A model generated the notes under the pieces. That model was not told the DNA's origin, did no database searches, and worked only from the letters and a program-made list of their open reading frames with translations. The translations under genes and the position numbers were made by a program. Shown one piece after another: positions 25,501 through 40,500 of a DNA stretch of 64,000 nt. Location: assembly GCA_020002185.1 (NCBI GenBank), contig CM034534.1:11764512-11828511 (forward strand), written 5' to 3'. Position 1 is the first letter of the stretch. Each line of letters opens with the position of its first letter. Origin of the DNA: Paraescarpia echinospica. Taxonomy: Eukaryota > Annelida > Polychaeta > Sabellida > Siboglinidae.

Positions 25501-28500
25501 TGTTAAGCAAATATCTCATTATATCTAATCACAATCATATAAGTAAGAAATCAAGTTTCTATGAATCTGAATCAGCTGTTCCTACAACTGTCATCTAGAT
25601 GAACATTTCTGCCACTTGTGTCAGACTGCCAATGAGGGCAGTAGACATATCAGACTGTCAGACTTGGTGAGGGCAGTAGATATTTCAGACTGCCAGTGAG
25701 GGCACTAGACATATCAGACTGCCAATGAGGGCATTACACATATCAGACTGCCAGTGAGGGCAGTAGATGTGTCACTGTCAGACAGCCATTGACGCTAGTA
25801 GACATATCAGACTGTCAGACTGCCAGCCAGTGAGGGCTATAGACAATAGTATGGCCATCTTTGTGATCATTCTAACTTCAAATACAATCAGAGGGACAAT
25901 TGCCATTAAGAGTTCATGTCATACCATAACTTACATTGTAGAAAGTTAAAACATTTTGTTTAGCTGATAAGTAGTGAATGTTGCATAATGTTTGTTGATG
26001 TTAGTTAGTGCTAGTTAATTCGTTTTTGGTTATTGTTAATTAGTGTTGGTAAAGTATGTGTGAGCTGTAGTTAGATATGTAGTCTCTTTGATATTAAATA
26101 TATTATAATTAGACTACGTTATAAATATTATGTTATTTAGAAGAGCTGTATTTTTTTTTCTGGGGGTAAAACTTAAATAATTTCATTTTTTTATTTAGGG
26201 GGTCATGGACCCCTCCCACACATTGTCAAAATGGGTTAGTTTTTACTATGTGATCAATATTATACTAAGTAGAAGTGTTGGTTTACATTCTGGGGTGAAT
26301 CAGACATTTTTTTGTTTTTTCAAATTTAGGATGTCGAGGACTCCACCACAGATTGCCAACATGGATTTCAGGTTCAGCACACCCAAATTACCATACAAAT
26401 GTCTGTTAGCATATTTTACTGTGAAATGCCTAAGCCTAGGGGTGCACATTTTTCAGAAATTGGTTCCCGACTATATAATATTATATAGAAATAGACTTTA
26501 ATTTTATTTGCTGAGAGCTGGTATCTGCTGGTCAGTGCTAAATATGCCTAAGACACCGGATGATTGAACGCGTTATACTTCAGCTGTAGTCAGTCTAACT
26601 GCAAGTGACCTCACCTGTCGCCTGTTACCTTCTGTCGAAGCATGTAACATTTCTCACAAGGTGAAGGGTCACAGGTGAAGGCCGTATACATGTATACCTG
26701 ACCGTCATGCTTCCTGCTGAATCTGCAAGATAACCAGACACATTTACATATATATATAAAGAACACGTTGGTTAAAGCCACTGCATTACAAAGTGCCAGC
26801 TGGTGATAACATCTAGCGTACTACAACGTGTAAATATGTCTTACAATGTCACAAATACATTATTGTGTCCTCCCTATTTCAATGTAAACAAAGTCAACAG
26901 ATTGCAAGGAATATAAATAAATTACTTTCTGCACTACTGAGGAACCCATTGGTGTGTGCTGCCATCTGGTGAGAATTACAACACCAAGATATCATATACA
27001 CGCACACGCTTGCATCCCTGGAAACGCACAACTTTATGCGCATCCAGTCTGATGTGCACACGGACAAGCCCATAGCTGTGTGCATGCATGCATGCATATT
27101 CTTTGAAATGCGTAGACATGTATGCAACTTTGCCAACTTTGTATTTGTCAAGATGCATTTCAGCCATCATACTATTAAACTGCATGACGCTCAGCAGATG
27201 AGCTGCAAGTCCCTCTGTATGAAGCCACTGAACCTGGAGGAAGAACTTACTGTGTGATCCGGGGTAGACATTCTTCATTCTCACTGCAAGAACGAAGCAC
27301 AAACATCAGTTGTGAACAGCACTGGTGATCCTCAATTCCAGTCGCACTAAACTTGCCTGTGTTCACACAATTCAACCACGAGTTCAAGCAACATTCATTA
27401 ACCCACTTCACATCAAAAGAAACCACATTTCCAGTATAGAGAGACATTATAACTGGGGGTGTAATAAACTCATATGTAACTCATAAATTAGCTTCATTTT
27501 AATGATAAGACACTTGTTTTGCTCACATACAGTGGAACCTCATTATTAAGGTCACCTTGGGACTGGGCAAGTGACCTCAATAGCATGGTGACCATATTAA
27601 CAAGATTTAACAAGACTGCCGCCCAGGGCTATAAGCTCCAGACAGCACCAACAATTTTTTAACTATGTATAGCCTGCCCTCCCCTGGTAGCTGTCAATTT
27701 TATTTTTGAACATATTCACACTGCTAGCATTAACACAATCATCTGATAATTTGTTCCAGTCATTTATTGTCCTCTGAGAGAATGATATTTTCTCACATCT
27801 AACCTACACTGTTCTTTGATTAATGCCGCATTGTGCCCTCTGGTTCTACTGCCTTCTTTAAGTTTGAAGAATATATTTCTATCAATATCTTCATAACCAT
27901 TCAATATTTAAAAAACCTCTATTTGTCCCCTCTTAGTCTCCTAGTCTCTAATGTTGTCAACCCACATTCTAAAAGGTGTCTTTCATAACTAAGATCTTTC
28001 AGTTCAGGAATCAGCTTAGTTGCCCTTCGTCATACTCTTTCTAGCTTATCTATGTCCTCCTTACGGTATGACCTCCATGCTTGTATACAATATGCCAAAT
28101 GAGGTCTAACTACAGCTTTGTACAATCAGCTGTTTGTCCTTCTAATTAGCCCTAGCATTAGGTTACCCTTTGAAGCAGCAATTCCACATTGCTCTGAAAC
28201 TTTCATGTCAGCACAAACCGTCACTCCTTAACCCTTTTCCTTTACTGTATTACCTAATATGGTATCCCCCATGATGTATTCTTTGTCCACATTTCCATGT
28301 CCTATGTGAATGCATTTACATTTCTCAAAATCTCACCTAGATTATGCAGTAGCAGTATGGTATCCATATATGATTTAACATAAAAATATCTGTAGAAAAT
28401 GTCCAGAGAAGAGCCACAAAAGAACTACCTTGTATGAGGGACTTATCATATATTGAAAGACTTAAGTTACCCACAGTAGCATATCGTAGATTAAGAGGAG

Positions 28501-31500
28501 ACATTATTGAAGTCTATAAAATAATGCATAACCTATATGATAACAAATCTGCACCAAACCTCCTTAAATGGGAGGATGTGGCCAGTAACAGAGGACACTC
28601 CCTCAAACTATTCAACCAAAGAGCAAAACTAAACATAAGAAAAAATGTATTCCCGCTTAGAGTAGGATTTGGAAAAAATAAAAGCATTACAGATCTTTAA
28701 AGGGTTCATAGATGAAAGCATGAAACCAACACCAGCAATGCAAAGGGTCTACGAGGAGTAGCATAACATGACTATGCTACCTCGATTATAGCTAAATGTG
28801 TTCATCTTTAGAATCAACTACCATCTAACTCATGCTTGGTGCCTGAACTTATCTCATGTTGACAACGTGTTGACAATGTAATGACAATGTCTTGACAATG
28901 TGCTGACAATGTGATAACAATGTGTTGACAATGTGATGACAATATGATGACAATGTGGTGACAATGTGGTGACAATGTGTGGACACTCACATGTGTGACA
29001 ATGTGGTGACAATGTGTTGACACTCACCTGTGTAACAATGTGGTGACAATGTGTTGACACTCACCTGTGTGACAATGTGGTGACAATGTGTGGACACTCA
29101 CCTGTGTGACAATGTGAAGAGATGACTTGTGGACACACATTGCAGAGACTGTCCAATGACTGACTGTCAACAAAGACACACAGACCTGTTAAGTAGTCGC
29201 TGCACTGATCCTCTTTAGATGCGGCTGGCACAGTGAGTCTCTGAACCAACGAACACACCGCCTTGACCATACATTACAGAGAAAGAACTATCTTCACCAA
29301 CTTTGTGAGTCTTCAATGGACTATCACAACCATACACAAGCATGGTTCACATGTGCATTATCAGTTGCCAGATCAATTCCGTGGAACAAACTGTCTCTCA
29401 CTTCACAATCAGCTAGAGGGAGGATGGTGAGAAAGAATTCACTTATTTGTATTTGCTCCCAGTGGTACGTAATGCAACAGCGACGTGCACATGCACACAT
29501 GCTTGCACGCGCAAATATACACAGGGCAGGGATGCCTACCTCACAAAAACAATTTCCGTAATGAGATTAACCAAGGCTTGCACATGGCCCATGTCATAAC
29601 ATATTGACAATGAGCATGATTCCAAACATAACTGTTTCCATATATGCTTAAAGGACTATGTGGCTCTGTCATGTCACTACAAACATGTGTCCTACTGGAC
29701 TATGTTGTACTGTTGTGTCACTACAAACATGTGTCCTACTGAACTATGTTGTACTGTCATGTCACTACAAACATGTGTCCTACTGCACAATGTTGCACTG
29801 TCGTGTCACTACAAAACATGTGTCCTCACCGCACTATGTTGCACTATCGTGTCACTACAAACATGTGTCCTAGTGGACTATGTTGCACTGTCACGTCACT
29901 ACAAACATGTGTCCTACTGAACTATGTTGTACTGTCATGTCACTACAAATATGTGTCCTACTGGACTATGTTGCACTGTCATGTCACTACAAACATGTGT
30001 CCTACTGAATTATGTTGTACTGTCATGTCACTACAAACATGTGTCCTACTGCACAATGTTGCACTGTCGTGTCACTACAAAACATGTGTCCTCACCGCAC
30101 TATGTTGCACTATCGTGTCACTACAAACATGTGTCCTAGTGGACTATGTTGCACTGTCACGTCACTACAAACATGTGTCCTACTGAACTATGTTGTACTG
30201 TCATGTCACTACAAACATGTGTCCTACTGGACTATGTTGCACTGTCACGTCACTACAAACATGTGTCCTACTGGACTATGTTGTACTTTTGTGTCACTAC
30301 AAACATGTGTCCTACTGAACTATGTTCTACTGTCATGTCACTACAAACATGTGTCCTACTGCACTATGTTGCACTGTCGTGTCACTACAAACATGTGTCC
30401 TACTGCACTATGTTGCACTGTCGTGTCACTACAAACATGTATCCTACTGGACTATGTTGTACTGTTGTGTCACTACAAACATGTGTCCTACTGAACTATG
30501 TTGTACTGTCATGTCACTACAAACATGTGTCCTACTGGACTATGTTGCACTGTCACGTCACTACAAACATGTGTCCTACTGAACTATGTTGTACTGTCAT
30601 GTCACTACAAACATGTGTCCCACTGGGCTATGTTGTACTGTCGTGTCACTACAAACATGTGTCCTCACCGCACTATGTTGCACTGTTGTGTCACTACAAA
30701 CATGTGTCCTACTGAACTATGTTGTACTGTCATGTCACTACAAACATGTGTCCCACTGGACTATGTTGTACTGTCGTGTCACTACAAACATGTGTCCTAC
30801 TGGACTATGTTGCACTGTTGTGTCACTACAAACATGTGTCCTACTGGACTATGTTGTACTGTTGTGTCACTACAAACATGTGTCCTACTGAACTATGTTG
30901 TACTGTCATGTCACTACAAACATGTGTCCTACTGGACTATGTTGCACTGTCACGTCACTACAAACATGTGTCCTTCTGGACTGTGTTGTACTGTCGTGTC
31001 ACTACAAACATGTGTCCCACTGGACTATGTTGTATTGTCATGTCACTACAAACATGTGTCCTACTGGACTATGTTGCACTGTCACGTCACTACAAATGTG
31101 TCCTACTGGACTATGTTGCACTGTCACGTCACTACAAACATGTGTCCTACTGGACTATGTTGCACTGTCATGTCACTACAAACATGTGTCCTACTGGACT
31201 ATGTTGCACTGTCATGTCACTACAAACATGTGTCCTACTGGACAATGTTGCACTGTCATGTCACTACAAACGTGTGTCCTACTGGACTATGTTGCACTGT
31301 CACGTCACTACAAACATGTGTCCTACTGGACTATGTTGCACTGTCACGTCACTACAAACATGTGTCCTACTGGACTATGTTGCACTGTCACGTCACTACA
31401 AACATGTGTCCTACTGGACTATGTTGCACTGTCACGTCACTACAAACATGTGTCCTACTGGACTATGTTGCACTGTCACGTCACTACAAACATGTGTCCT

Positions 31501-34500
31501 ACTGGACTATGTTGCACTGTCACGTCACTACAAACATGTGTCCTACTGGACTATGTTGCACTGTCATGTCACTACAAACATGTGTCCTACTGGACTATGT
31601 TGCACTGTCATGTCACTACAAACATGTGTCCTACCGCACTATGTTGCACTGTCACATCAACACTTTTCTTCAGCTTGTCGTGCATCTGCACCAGAGACTT
31701 GGTTGGACAGGCGTGGTATAGCAGGGAGCTCTCTGTAACATCAAAGACAGACATGGTATAGCAGGGAGCTCTCTGTAAAATCAAAGACATACATGTTATA
31801 GCAGGGAGCTATCTGTAACATCAAAGACAGACATGATATAGCAGGGAGCTCTCTGTAACATCAAAGACAGACATGGTATAGCAGGGAGCTCTCTGTAAAA
31901 TCAAAGACATACATGTTATAGCAGGGAGCTATCTGTAACATCAAAGACAGACATGATATAGCAGGGAGCTCTATGTAACATCAAAGACAGACATGATATA
32001 GCAGGGAGCTCTCTGTAACATCAAAGACAGACATGATATAGCAGGGAGCTCTATGTAACATCAAAGACAGACATGATATAGCAGGGAGCTCTCTGTAACA
32101 TCAAAGACAGACATGATATAGCAGGGAGCTCTCTGTAACATCAAAGACAGACATGATATAGCAGGGGGCTCTCTGTAACATCAAAGACAGACATGATATA
32201 GCAGGGGGCTCTCTGTAACATCAAAGACAGACATGATATAGCAGGGGGCTCTCTGTAACATCAAAGACAGACATGATATAGCAGGGGGCTCTCTGTAACA
32301 TCAACGACAGACATGATATAGTAGAGGCTCTCTGTAACATCAAAGACAGACATGATATAGTAGGGGGCTCTCTGTAACATCAAAGACAGACATGATATAG
32401 CAAGGGGCTCTCTGTAACACCAAAGACAGACATGATATAGCAGGGGGCTTTCTGTAACACCAAAGACAGACATGATATAGCAGGGGGCTCTCTGTAACAC
32501 CAAAGACAAACATGATATAGCAGAGGGCTCTCTGTAACATCAAAGACAGACATGATATAGCAGGGGGCTCTCTGTAACATCAAAGACAGACATGATATAG
32601 CAGGGGGCTCTCTGTAACATCAAAGACAGACATGATATAGCAGGGGGAGGGAGTGAGAGAGATGGTGGGATGTTAGGAGGGAAAGAGGAAGAGCACAAGA
32701 GAGAGGGCATGATGGGGAGAGGGCGAGAGGGAGGGACAGGGACAGAGAGGGAGAGATGGAGGGAGGGAGGGAGAGATGGAGGGAGGGAGGGAGAGATGGA
32801 GGGAGGGAGGGAGAGAGGAAGGGAGGGAAGGAGGGAGAGAGGGAGGGAGAGAGGGAGGGAGAGAGGGAGGGAGAGAGGGGGAGAGAGGGGGAGAGAGGGA
32901 GAAATAGGGAGAGAGAAGTGAGAGATAGAGAGAGGGTGAGGGAGAGAGCGAAAGAAGGACGGAGAGAGAGAGAGCGCAACAAGAGAGAAGGAAAGAGGGA
33001 ATGTTCTTCCATACCAGTAGTATCAATGTACTGTCCTGACCTTGCAGTTTTGGGTTCTGTTCGAGGAAATCCACCCATGGGTTTGTGCTTCCATCTGGCG
33101 GGTCATGCAGCTCTTCATTCTTCAAGTACTGCAGGAGAAAAAAGACATCACTCTCTATGCATGTAATGATGTTATCGCTTAGTGATGACATATTCCACAA
33201 TATGTCCAGAATTCACAACTGATGGAATATTACCAAGCAAAAGGACCACTGTAAAATCAGCAATATGATGCACAGAACGTGTTTTTGATATTTAAGAACT
33301 GCAAGTATGCAAGGTTGATCTGACAGGTGCCATGTTCTTCTGGTAATGTAATGCACATATTGTGTAGACATTGTTGGTGCGGCAAAGACTGGTGGAAGTC
33401 AGGTGCATAATTATGATTGTATCATTAAACACATAAATTTCTAGTTCGTTTTTGTGATGTTTTTTAGGGATCTGTCGGCGATGTTATAATAATTGTCTTC
33501 ACAGAACTTCCACAGAGCTTCAGGAGGCTCCATGAGATAACCTGGGAAGTGTCCCACTCGTTCCAATCATCCCAGACAGCACATCCACCATCCCTACCTG
33601 ACCCACTTTCTCCAGTTTGAATCCCGACTGTCTCCCGTCCAACTCCTGAAACAAACACACACTTCGGGTAGACACTCGACACAACATGGCTTGTGCAAAG
33701 TTCATTAACTTTCCTATCCTGCCTTTGAGCAGCACATTTTCTTGTAGTTCATATATTTATATATCAATTAAATTTTACCTTTTTCATTGTATCAGGTGCC
33801 AATCTGTCCAAGTGACACTGAATCTGAGGTCATAATGATCACAAAAACACTATCAACCACATGGGGTGTGGTAGGGCAGTGATCAGAGCAGTGGGCTCAA
33901 CTGAGAGATTCCAGGTTTGAATCCCCTTGCTGTTGTTTCAAACCGTGGCCAAGTTCTTTCACTCCATCTTGCTACATTTCATTAAGCTTTAGGAATGAGG
34001 CAATAGACAGTCTTTGATATTTGTGTAATTGAAGCATGGCTGGATGATTCCTAGATACATTGAGATGGCGTTTCCTAAACCTGCAGTCATGTCTCCGGCA
34101 GTCATGTCTCCAACAGTCATATCTCCAACAATCATGTCTTTGTCAGCCATGTCTTTGTCAGTCATGTCTTTGTCAGTCATGTCTCCATCAGTCATGTCTC
34201 CAACAGTCATGTCTCAGGCAGTCATGTCACTCATCTGGCTCAAGACATGTCACTTACCTCAGTAAAGTTCTCCTTCAGAAAATGTGCCACAAAGTTCAGG
34301 TCTTGTTCTGTCATCTGCAGCAGAACAGTAACAGTGAAACCTTCCTCCACGGCAGAAACAAACAGAGGTACCATATTTGACAGCAATATTAAATTAAGTT
34401 GCAAAGTTTCCAAATCTCAGTGTTGAGACTAATGCGAGCATGGGTAATAACGGGGAGTAGCAATGTCATTCCCTTTGTTGGAAAAGTAGACAACTTGAAC

Positions 34501-37500
34501 AGAATGAGGATGTACGGACAGTGAATTGATCTGGGGCCAGTTTTACGATGCGGTCACACTGTACGAAGGAACACTAACAAACTAAACCATGGAAAAACAC
34601 AAAGAAAGTTGTAAATATCATCAATAATTTTATGAACTGAGAGCACTTATTTGAAGGTTTGTACAGTACACATGCTGGTGACCGTTCACTGAACCCATCC
34701 GAAGATATGTTGGCATGAACTGATCATTTTTGTTGAAAGGTTCGTATGGTAGAATTTATTGCAGACATGTTGGAGCCTCACCTTGCTGAGTTCAGGGGGA
34801 ACGGGTTCATCTGATAATTGCTGGATCACTACAATGGAAGAAACGTTCATTAATCTAGTACTGAAACTTCAATTTAGTTCAAAAGGTAAATAACCGCAAG
34901 TGGCAAACCAGTTGTTTAGCGCCATGTGTAGAATGCGAGTCTCGACAAGGTCATAGCGGGATCCTGACCTGAATGTAGAGTGAATGAAATACTTAATACT
35001 TTCTGGGGATTTGTGAAACTATTGTTGCGTGTTTTTTGTGGAGTTTGTTTACTGTACTTTACTCAAAAACAACTTATCCTGGGTGAACTATTGTGATGCG
35101 TTCTTCAAGGCTGCTAATATAAACCATTTTGCGGCAAAACAAAGATATGTACAGACCTACATACAACCACCAGAAGAACGCCTTCAGATTCTTCATGCTT
35201 CCATCGATGACCCTGTCAACAGCACACGTATAAACTTACAAATTCATGCAAACAGCTGAACACATTGATATACATCTAGACACTATTAAGATCAGTACAT
35301 TAACAAAGTTATCATTTTGTGATAATTACTGTAGTACCATGAGAATGTTTACATGTCTTTATATTTACATCATTTAACATACAAGAAAACTATTGCATTC
35401 TATATTAAAACACCTTTTTAAGGTGTGGCTTTTTAAAATAAAAAGTAAGATAAGAAACGTAATATATATTTTCTGTCCGCAAAATTCTGTGTACCTAGGC
35501 AGCTTAATTATACCCAAAAGAAATTTACAGTTGTAAATAGTGGTATGTTCCCTTCAACTTACTGTTGAAGTTCGCTAGCCTTCAGCATGAATGATCCGGC
35601 CGTTGCAATTGCATCCTGTATGGTTGTCATTGACAGTCCCAGCACCCCAAACTTGTCATACCACAAGGACATTCCACGGATGTCTTCCAAGTGGTACACG
35701 ATAGCCAGGCCAACACTAGAGACAAGACAAAGTTGTAGTTTGATACGACTTTGCTGGCATCATGTCACACACAGCTATTGATAAGTTTGTATCCACTCAC
35801 AACTTACAAATAGTGAGTCTTCACTCACTGTGTGGTGCCACTGGCCTATCCCACACTTCACTCACAGTGTGGTGGCACTGGCCTATCCCACATTTCATTC
35901 ACTGTGTGGTGCCACTGGCCTATCCCACACTTCATTCACTGTGTGATGCCACTGGCCTATCCCACACTTCATTCACTGTGTGGTGCCACTGGCCTATCCC
36001 ATACTTCATTCACTGTGTGGTGCCACTGGCCTATCCCACACTTCATTCACTGTGTGGTGCCACTGGCCTATCCCATACTTCATTCACTGTGTGGTGCCAC
36101 TGGCCTATCCCACACTTCATTCACTGTGTGGTGCCACTGGCCTATCCCACACTCGCGCCATCTTAGATCGAAAACAAGGGTACATGCAATACTAATCCTA
36201 ACAACCTTACGGTGTACTATTGTGTTTCTGGCTGTCAATGTTTATTTCTGTATCTGTAGGTTTTCATTGATTCTCCAACAAAGTGACAGACAAACAAAGA
36301 TTTTTAGCATTGATGACGATTCAGCACAAATCTGAAACAGCTTTTAAGGTAATTAAATGACTTAAATCGGCGTCGACGGGGCAATTGTTAACAATTGGTG
36401 TTTATCTGCAATAAACAAGGTATAGTAGTTATTAATTACGGCGTGTTTAAAAATGTTTTATATGCACAAATGGTATGTGAATTTGAAGGAAACTGTGATA
36501 TTGGTATATGTTGATAATATTTTCACATTATTATTGGTTGAGTTCGTTAGAGACAGCATGGTGGTGTTAAGACATGATATGAGAGAGAGAGGATTACACT
36601 ATAACATCATGAATAATCATATTAATGGTGGCTTCTGATTGTTTCAGTTCAGCACTGTTCATACAAAGGTGTGCTTTCTACACTTTCTGCCAACTGACTA
36701 TGACAACAACTTCAACTGGGTCATGGAATTCTAAATTGTATCTTTCATTTTATTTAATAAATATAGCTGTCACCCATTACTGCCATATTTAATTGCTGTC
36801 ATTCACTTAAAATAATAAATACAACTACCCATGGAATTAAATAATTACAATGCTCTAGAGAAAAAAATATTGGAAAAATAAATATACTATTGCATAAATA
36901 AATATTATCACTGCAAAGTATAGCAGGGAGCTCTCTGTAAAATCAAAGGTAGACATGGTATAGCAGGGAGCTCTCTGTAAAATCAAAGGTAGACATGGTA
37001 TAGCAGGGAGCTCTCTGTAAAATCAAAGGTAGACATGGTATAGCAGGGAGCTCTCTGTAAAATCAAAGGTAGACATGGTATAGCAGGGAGCTCTCTGTAA
37101 AATCAAAGGTAGACATGGTATAGCAGGGAGCTCTCTGTAAAATCAAAGGTAGACATGGTATAGCAGGGAGCTCTCTGTAACATCAAAGGTAGACATGGTA
37201 TAGCAGGGAGCTCTCTGTAAAATCAAAGGTAGACATGGTATAGCAGGGAGCTCTCTGTAACATCAAAGGTAGACATGGTATAGCAGGGAGCTCTCTGTAA
37301 CATCAAAGGTAGACATGGTATAGCAGGGAGCTCTCTGTAACATCAAAGGTAGACATGGTATAGCAGGGAGCTCTCTGTAAAATCAAAGGTAGACATGGTA
37401 TAGCAGGGAGCTCTCTGTAACATCAAAGGTAGACATGGTATAGCAGGGAGCTCTCTGTAACATCAAAGGTAGACATGGTATAGCAGGGAGCTCTCTGTAA

Positions 37501-40500
37501 AATCAAAGGTAGACATGGTATAGCAGGGAGCTCTCTGTAAAATCAAAGGTAGACATGGTATAGCAGGGAGCTCTCTGTAAAATCAAAGGTATACATGGTA
37601 TAGCAGGGAGCTCTCTGTAACATCAAAGGTAGACATGGTATAGCAGGGAGCTCTCTGTAACATCAAAGGTAGACATGGTATAGCAGGGAGCTCTCTGTAA
37701 CATCAAAGGTAGACATGGTATAGCAGGGAGCTCTCTGTAACATCAAAGACAGACATGATATAGCAGGGAGCTCTCTGTAACATCAAAGACAGACATGATA
37801 TAGCAGGGAGCTCTTTGTAACATCAAAGGTAGACATGGTATAGCAGGGAGCTCTCTGTAACATCAAAGGTAGACATGGTATAGCAGGGAGCTCTCTGTAA
37901 CATCAAAGGTAGACATGGTATAGCAGGGAGCTCTCTGTAACATCAAAGGTAGACATGGTATAGCAGGGAGCCCTCTGTAACATCAAAGGTAGACATGGTA
38001 TAGCAGGGAGCTCTCTGTAACATCAAAGGTAGACATGGTATAGCAGGGAGCTCTCTGTAACATCAAAGGTAGACATGGTATAGCAGGGAGCTCTGTGTAA
38101 CATCAAAGGTAGACATGGTATAGCAGGGAGCTCTCTGTAACATCAAAGGTAGACATGGTATAGCAGGGAGCTCTGTGTAACATCAAAGACAGACATGATA
38201 TAGCAGGGAGCTAACGAGTATCCAGGGGGTATGTGAAATTAAATAATTACAATACTGAAACAAAGTCATTGTTTCACAAAGTGTCATATTATCATCACAA
38301 CTGCGGTACCCTATGTCCATAAACTTTAAATAAATAAAGGTATTTCATTCTTTTTTTTACTTTTGTAGCACTGAGCTCGAACAGATGATCCATCACTATC
38401 ATTGGCATATGATCTCACTGCAAGGTGAAACATTTAGTTATTCAGTATGACATGACTTATTATGAGAATAAAACACCAAGACCAGGAATGGTGACAGGTG
38501 TAAGTTTTATTCTTAATAATGCTCTGATCTAACCAGCATATTGTGCCCTCACTTAAATAATAGAAGCAATTTTAATTATGCAGTACATTTACCCTTTCGG
38601 AAATGACTTGGAAATTGTCATACAGAACACATACGTACGGTCCCAGGAAGCCAGATCCCCAGATAGCAATCAAGTGTATTTTCGCCCACTCGCCACTAAT
38701 CAAAATTACGCCCTAACATTTTATTACTAACTTAATGCTAAGGATAGTTAACACGATACATTGCAACACGACACTAAACTTGTCCGACAAACTAAAATAA
38801 TTTAACAAGACAAGCGTAATTGTATAATTTCAATATGTAAACAGTTTCAACAGACGGTGCTGAAAGGTAGCATGTACTTTCTATGTTGTGGATGTAGGAA
38901 TCCCAGAAAAAAACTAACAGCCTTTCCCTATTGTCTTCTTGTTCATCCATGATAATTCTCTTGCAATTCGCCTGTATATCATCATGTAATATTTCACATA
39001 AACTATGTTACGACCAACTCCAACATTCTGCTCCAGGCTGATCCTTAGACAACTCATCGACGTTTGTGCGTGTAGCCTCGCTTTCGAGTGCAATCGACGG
39101 TGGTGCATCGCGAGTGTGGAATAGGTAAATTGTTTGTATCCACACTGAACTTACAAATGCTTCTTCATTCACTAAGTGGCGCCAATGTTAGCTTTACATT
39201 ACCAGGTGTTTGCTGTGCGACTTCAGCAGTTTGCAAACAAACAAGATAGGAAACATAATTACCGTATTCACTCTTTTTAGCATACAGTACGCTTATGAAA
39301 TATTCTTAAGGTTACAAAAAATGTGTTTCTCAATCCAGTGAGAAAAAGATAAAATGGTGGCGCCACAAGGTGTCAATTATGAGTATTTTTACTGTCTCTA
39401 CTGTACTCCACTGTGTGGCGCCACTAGATCGTTAATTTCCGTTTTTTTTTAATAAACATGGCGCCACTGACACTGAATTAGAAAGACATTTTTGTCTGTT
39501 GCCACGTATTTAAAACTACTTCTCACTGGAGAGATAAGTTAGCAGTGGACAGCAGAAGACAAACGATCTGCATGACAGAGGTGCTAAGACACGGACAAAG
39601 TCATAGAGCAGGCCATGCCAGCCTGTGCATGATATATTTAGTTTAGACTTCAGATCAGTCAGGATGACACGTCGACGTAACTGAAGTTAACCGAAATATA
39701 TCCACATGATGGTGATTTTGTGGTCAAAGTGGAACTTTGCAAAGGCTGTTGAGTGTGGATGCGGGTGGAACTTTCTTTCTCATATTGTCAATGGTTGACA
39801 GGGAATTACAATAAATTATGGATCCTGTCACAGACGGACATCAGACCCTGTTGGAAAAATGGGGTGTACGCTAATTAGGGCATGTATGCTAAAAAGAATG
39901 AATACGGTATCATGTCACCTACACAGCCCTGTTCATGATGTTGCCTAAAGATTCTTGTTTGTTGCCCCTCTGAGCTGAGGTTTCTGGTGATATAGGCACT
40001 ATACAGAAGTCTACTGCTATTGTTACTCTTACAATCATTTAACTACTACAACGTGTTATATCACAAATACAAAAACACTGAATCTTACCTGTGCAGGTGT
40101 TTAAGGACCAATTTCTGTATGTTGGAATAGGACGTCTCAATGGAGTGACCTAGCTTCTTTAGACCCTGAAAGTATTTAGGGCAAACTGCCACTCACTCGG
40201 TCATATAGTGAAATAGTGAATTGCATAATAGCAAGCAGATATTATACAAGACTCAACCAGACTTCCACATTTGCAAGCAGCCTGATGCTCATAGGGTACT
40301 ACCATGCATGCATGCATGATCATTGCAAATAACATAAAACTAAAACCATTATCTACATTAGCTACGCCGACGTTGTGACTGTATGGCTGTATTAATTTTG
40401 TGGAGTCTTCAGATGGCACAAATATAGCTTTGTGTTTGCATTCGACAGCAGGAATTAAATGGTCTGTGGGAATGAATAGGTAAGCATGTATGTATGATAT

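Larger units (their letters stand above)
34320..35560. other. ANAPC4 introns 11-13, nothing else recognised
   Basis: Sequence around exons 12 and 13. AT-rich, with no arrays. Confidence 0.4.

Noticed and set aside
29102..29261. Longer version of ANAPC4 exon 18 starting at 29261
   Set aside because: It breaks phase into exon 19, and its reading does not align. The shorter exon from 29163 gives SVIGQSLQ, matching human DVIGKSMN.
29660..31655. CRISPR-like regular repeats
   Set aside because: There are no unique spacers: the whole 44-bp unit is repeated, and the context is animal introns. The same applies to the 40-, 58- and 120-bp arrays.
29658..31761. Long overlapping ORFs (up to 407 codons) in the 44-bp array
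   Set aside because: All frames repeat the same short peptides. The unit is non-coding DNA of an intron on the opposite strand and derives from ANAPC4 exon 17.
32620..33200. Ser/Pro- or Arg/Glu-rich ORFs
   Set aside because: Compositional frames across a GA-rich simple repeat.
33464..33560. Candidate ANAPC4 exon (minus strand, YLMEPPEALWKF)
   Set aside because: It is out of phase with exon 15, and exon 15 joins directly to exon 16 (VGQ then YLKNEE), matching human VGQYLKDE.
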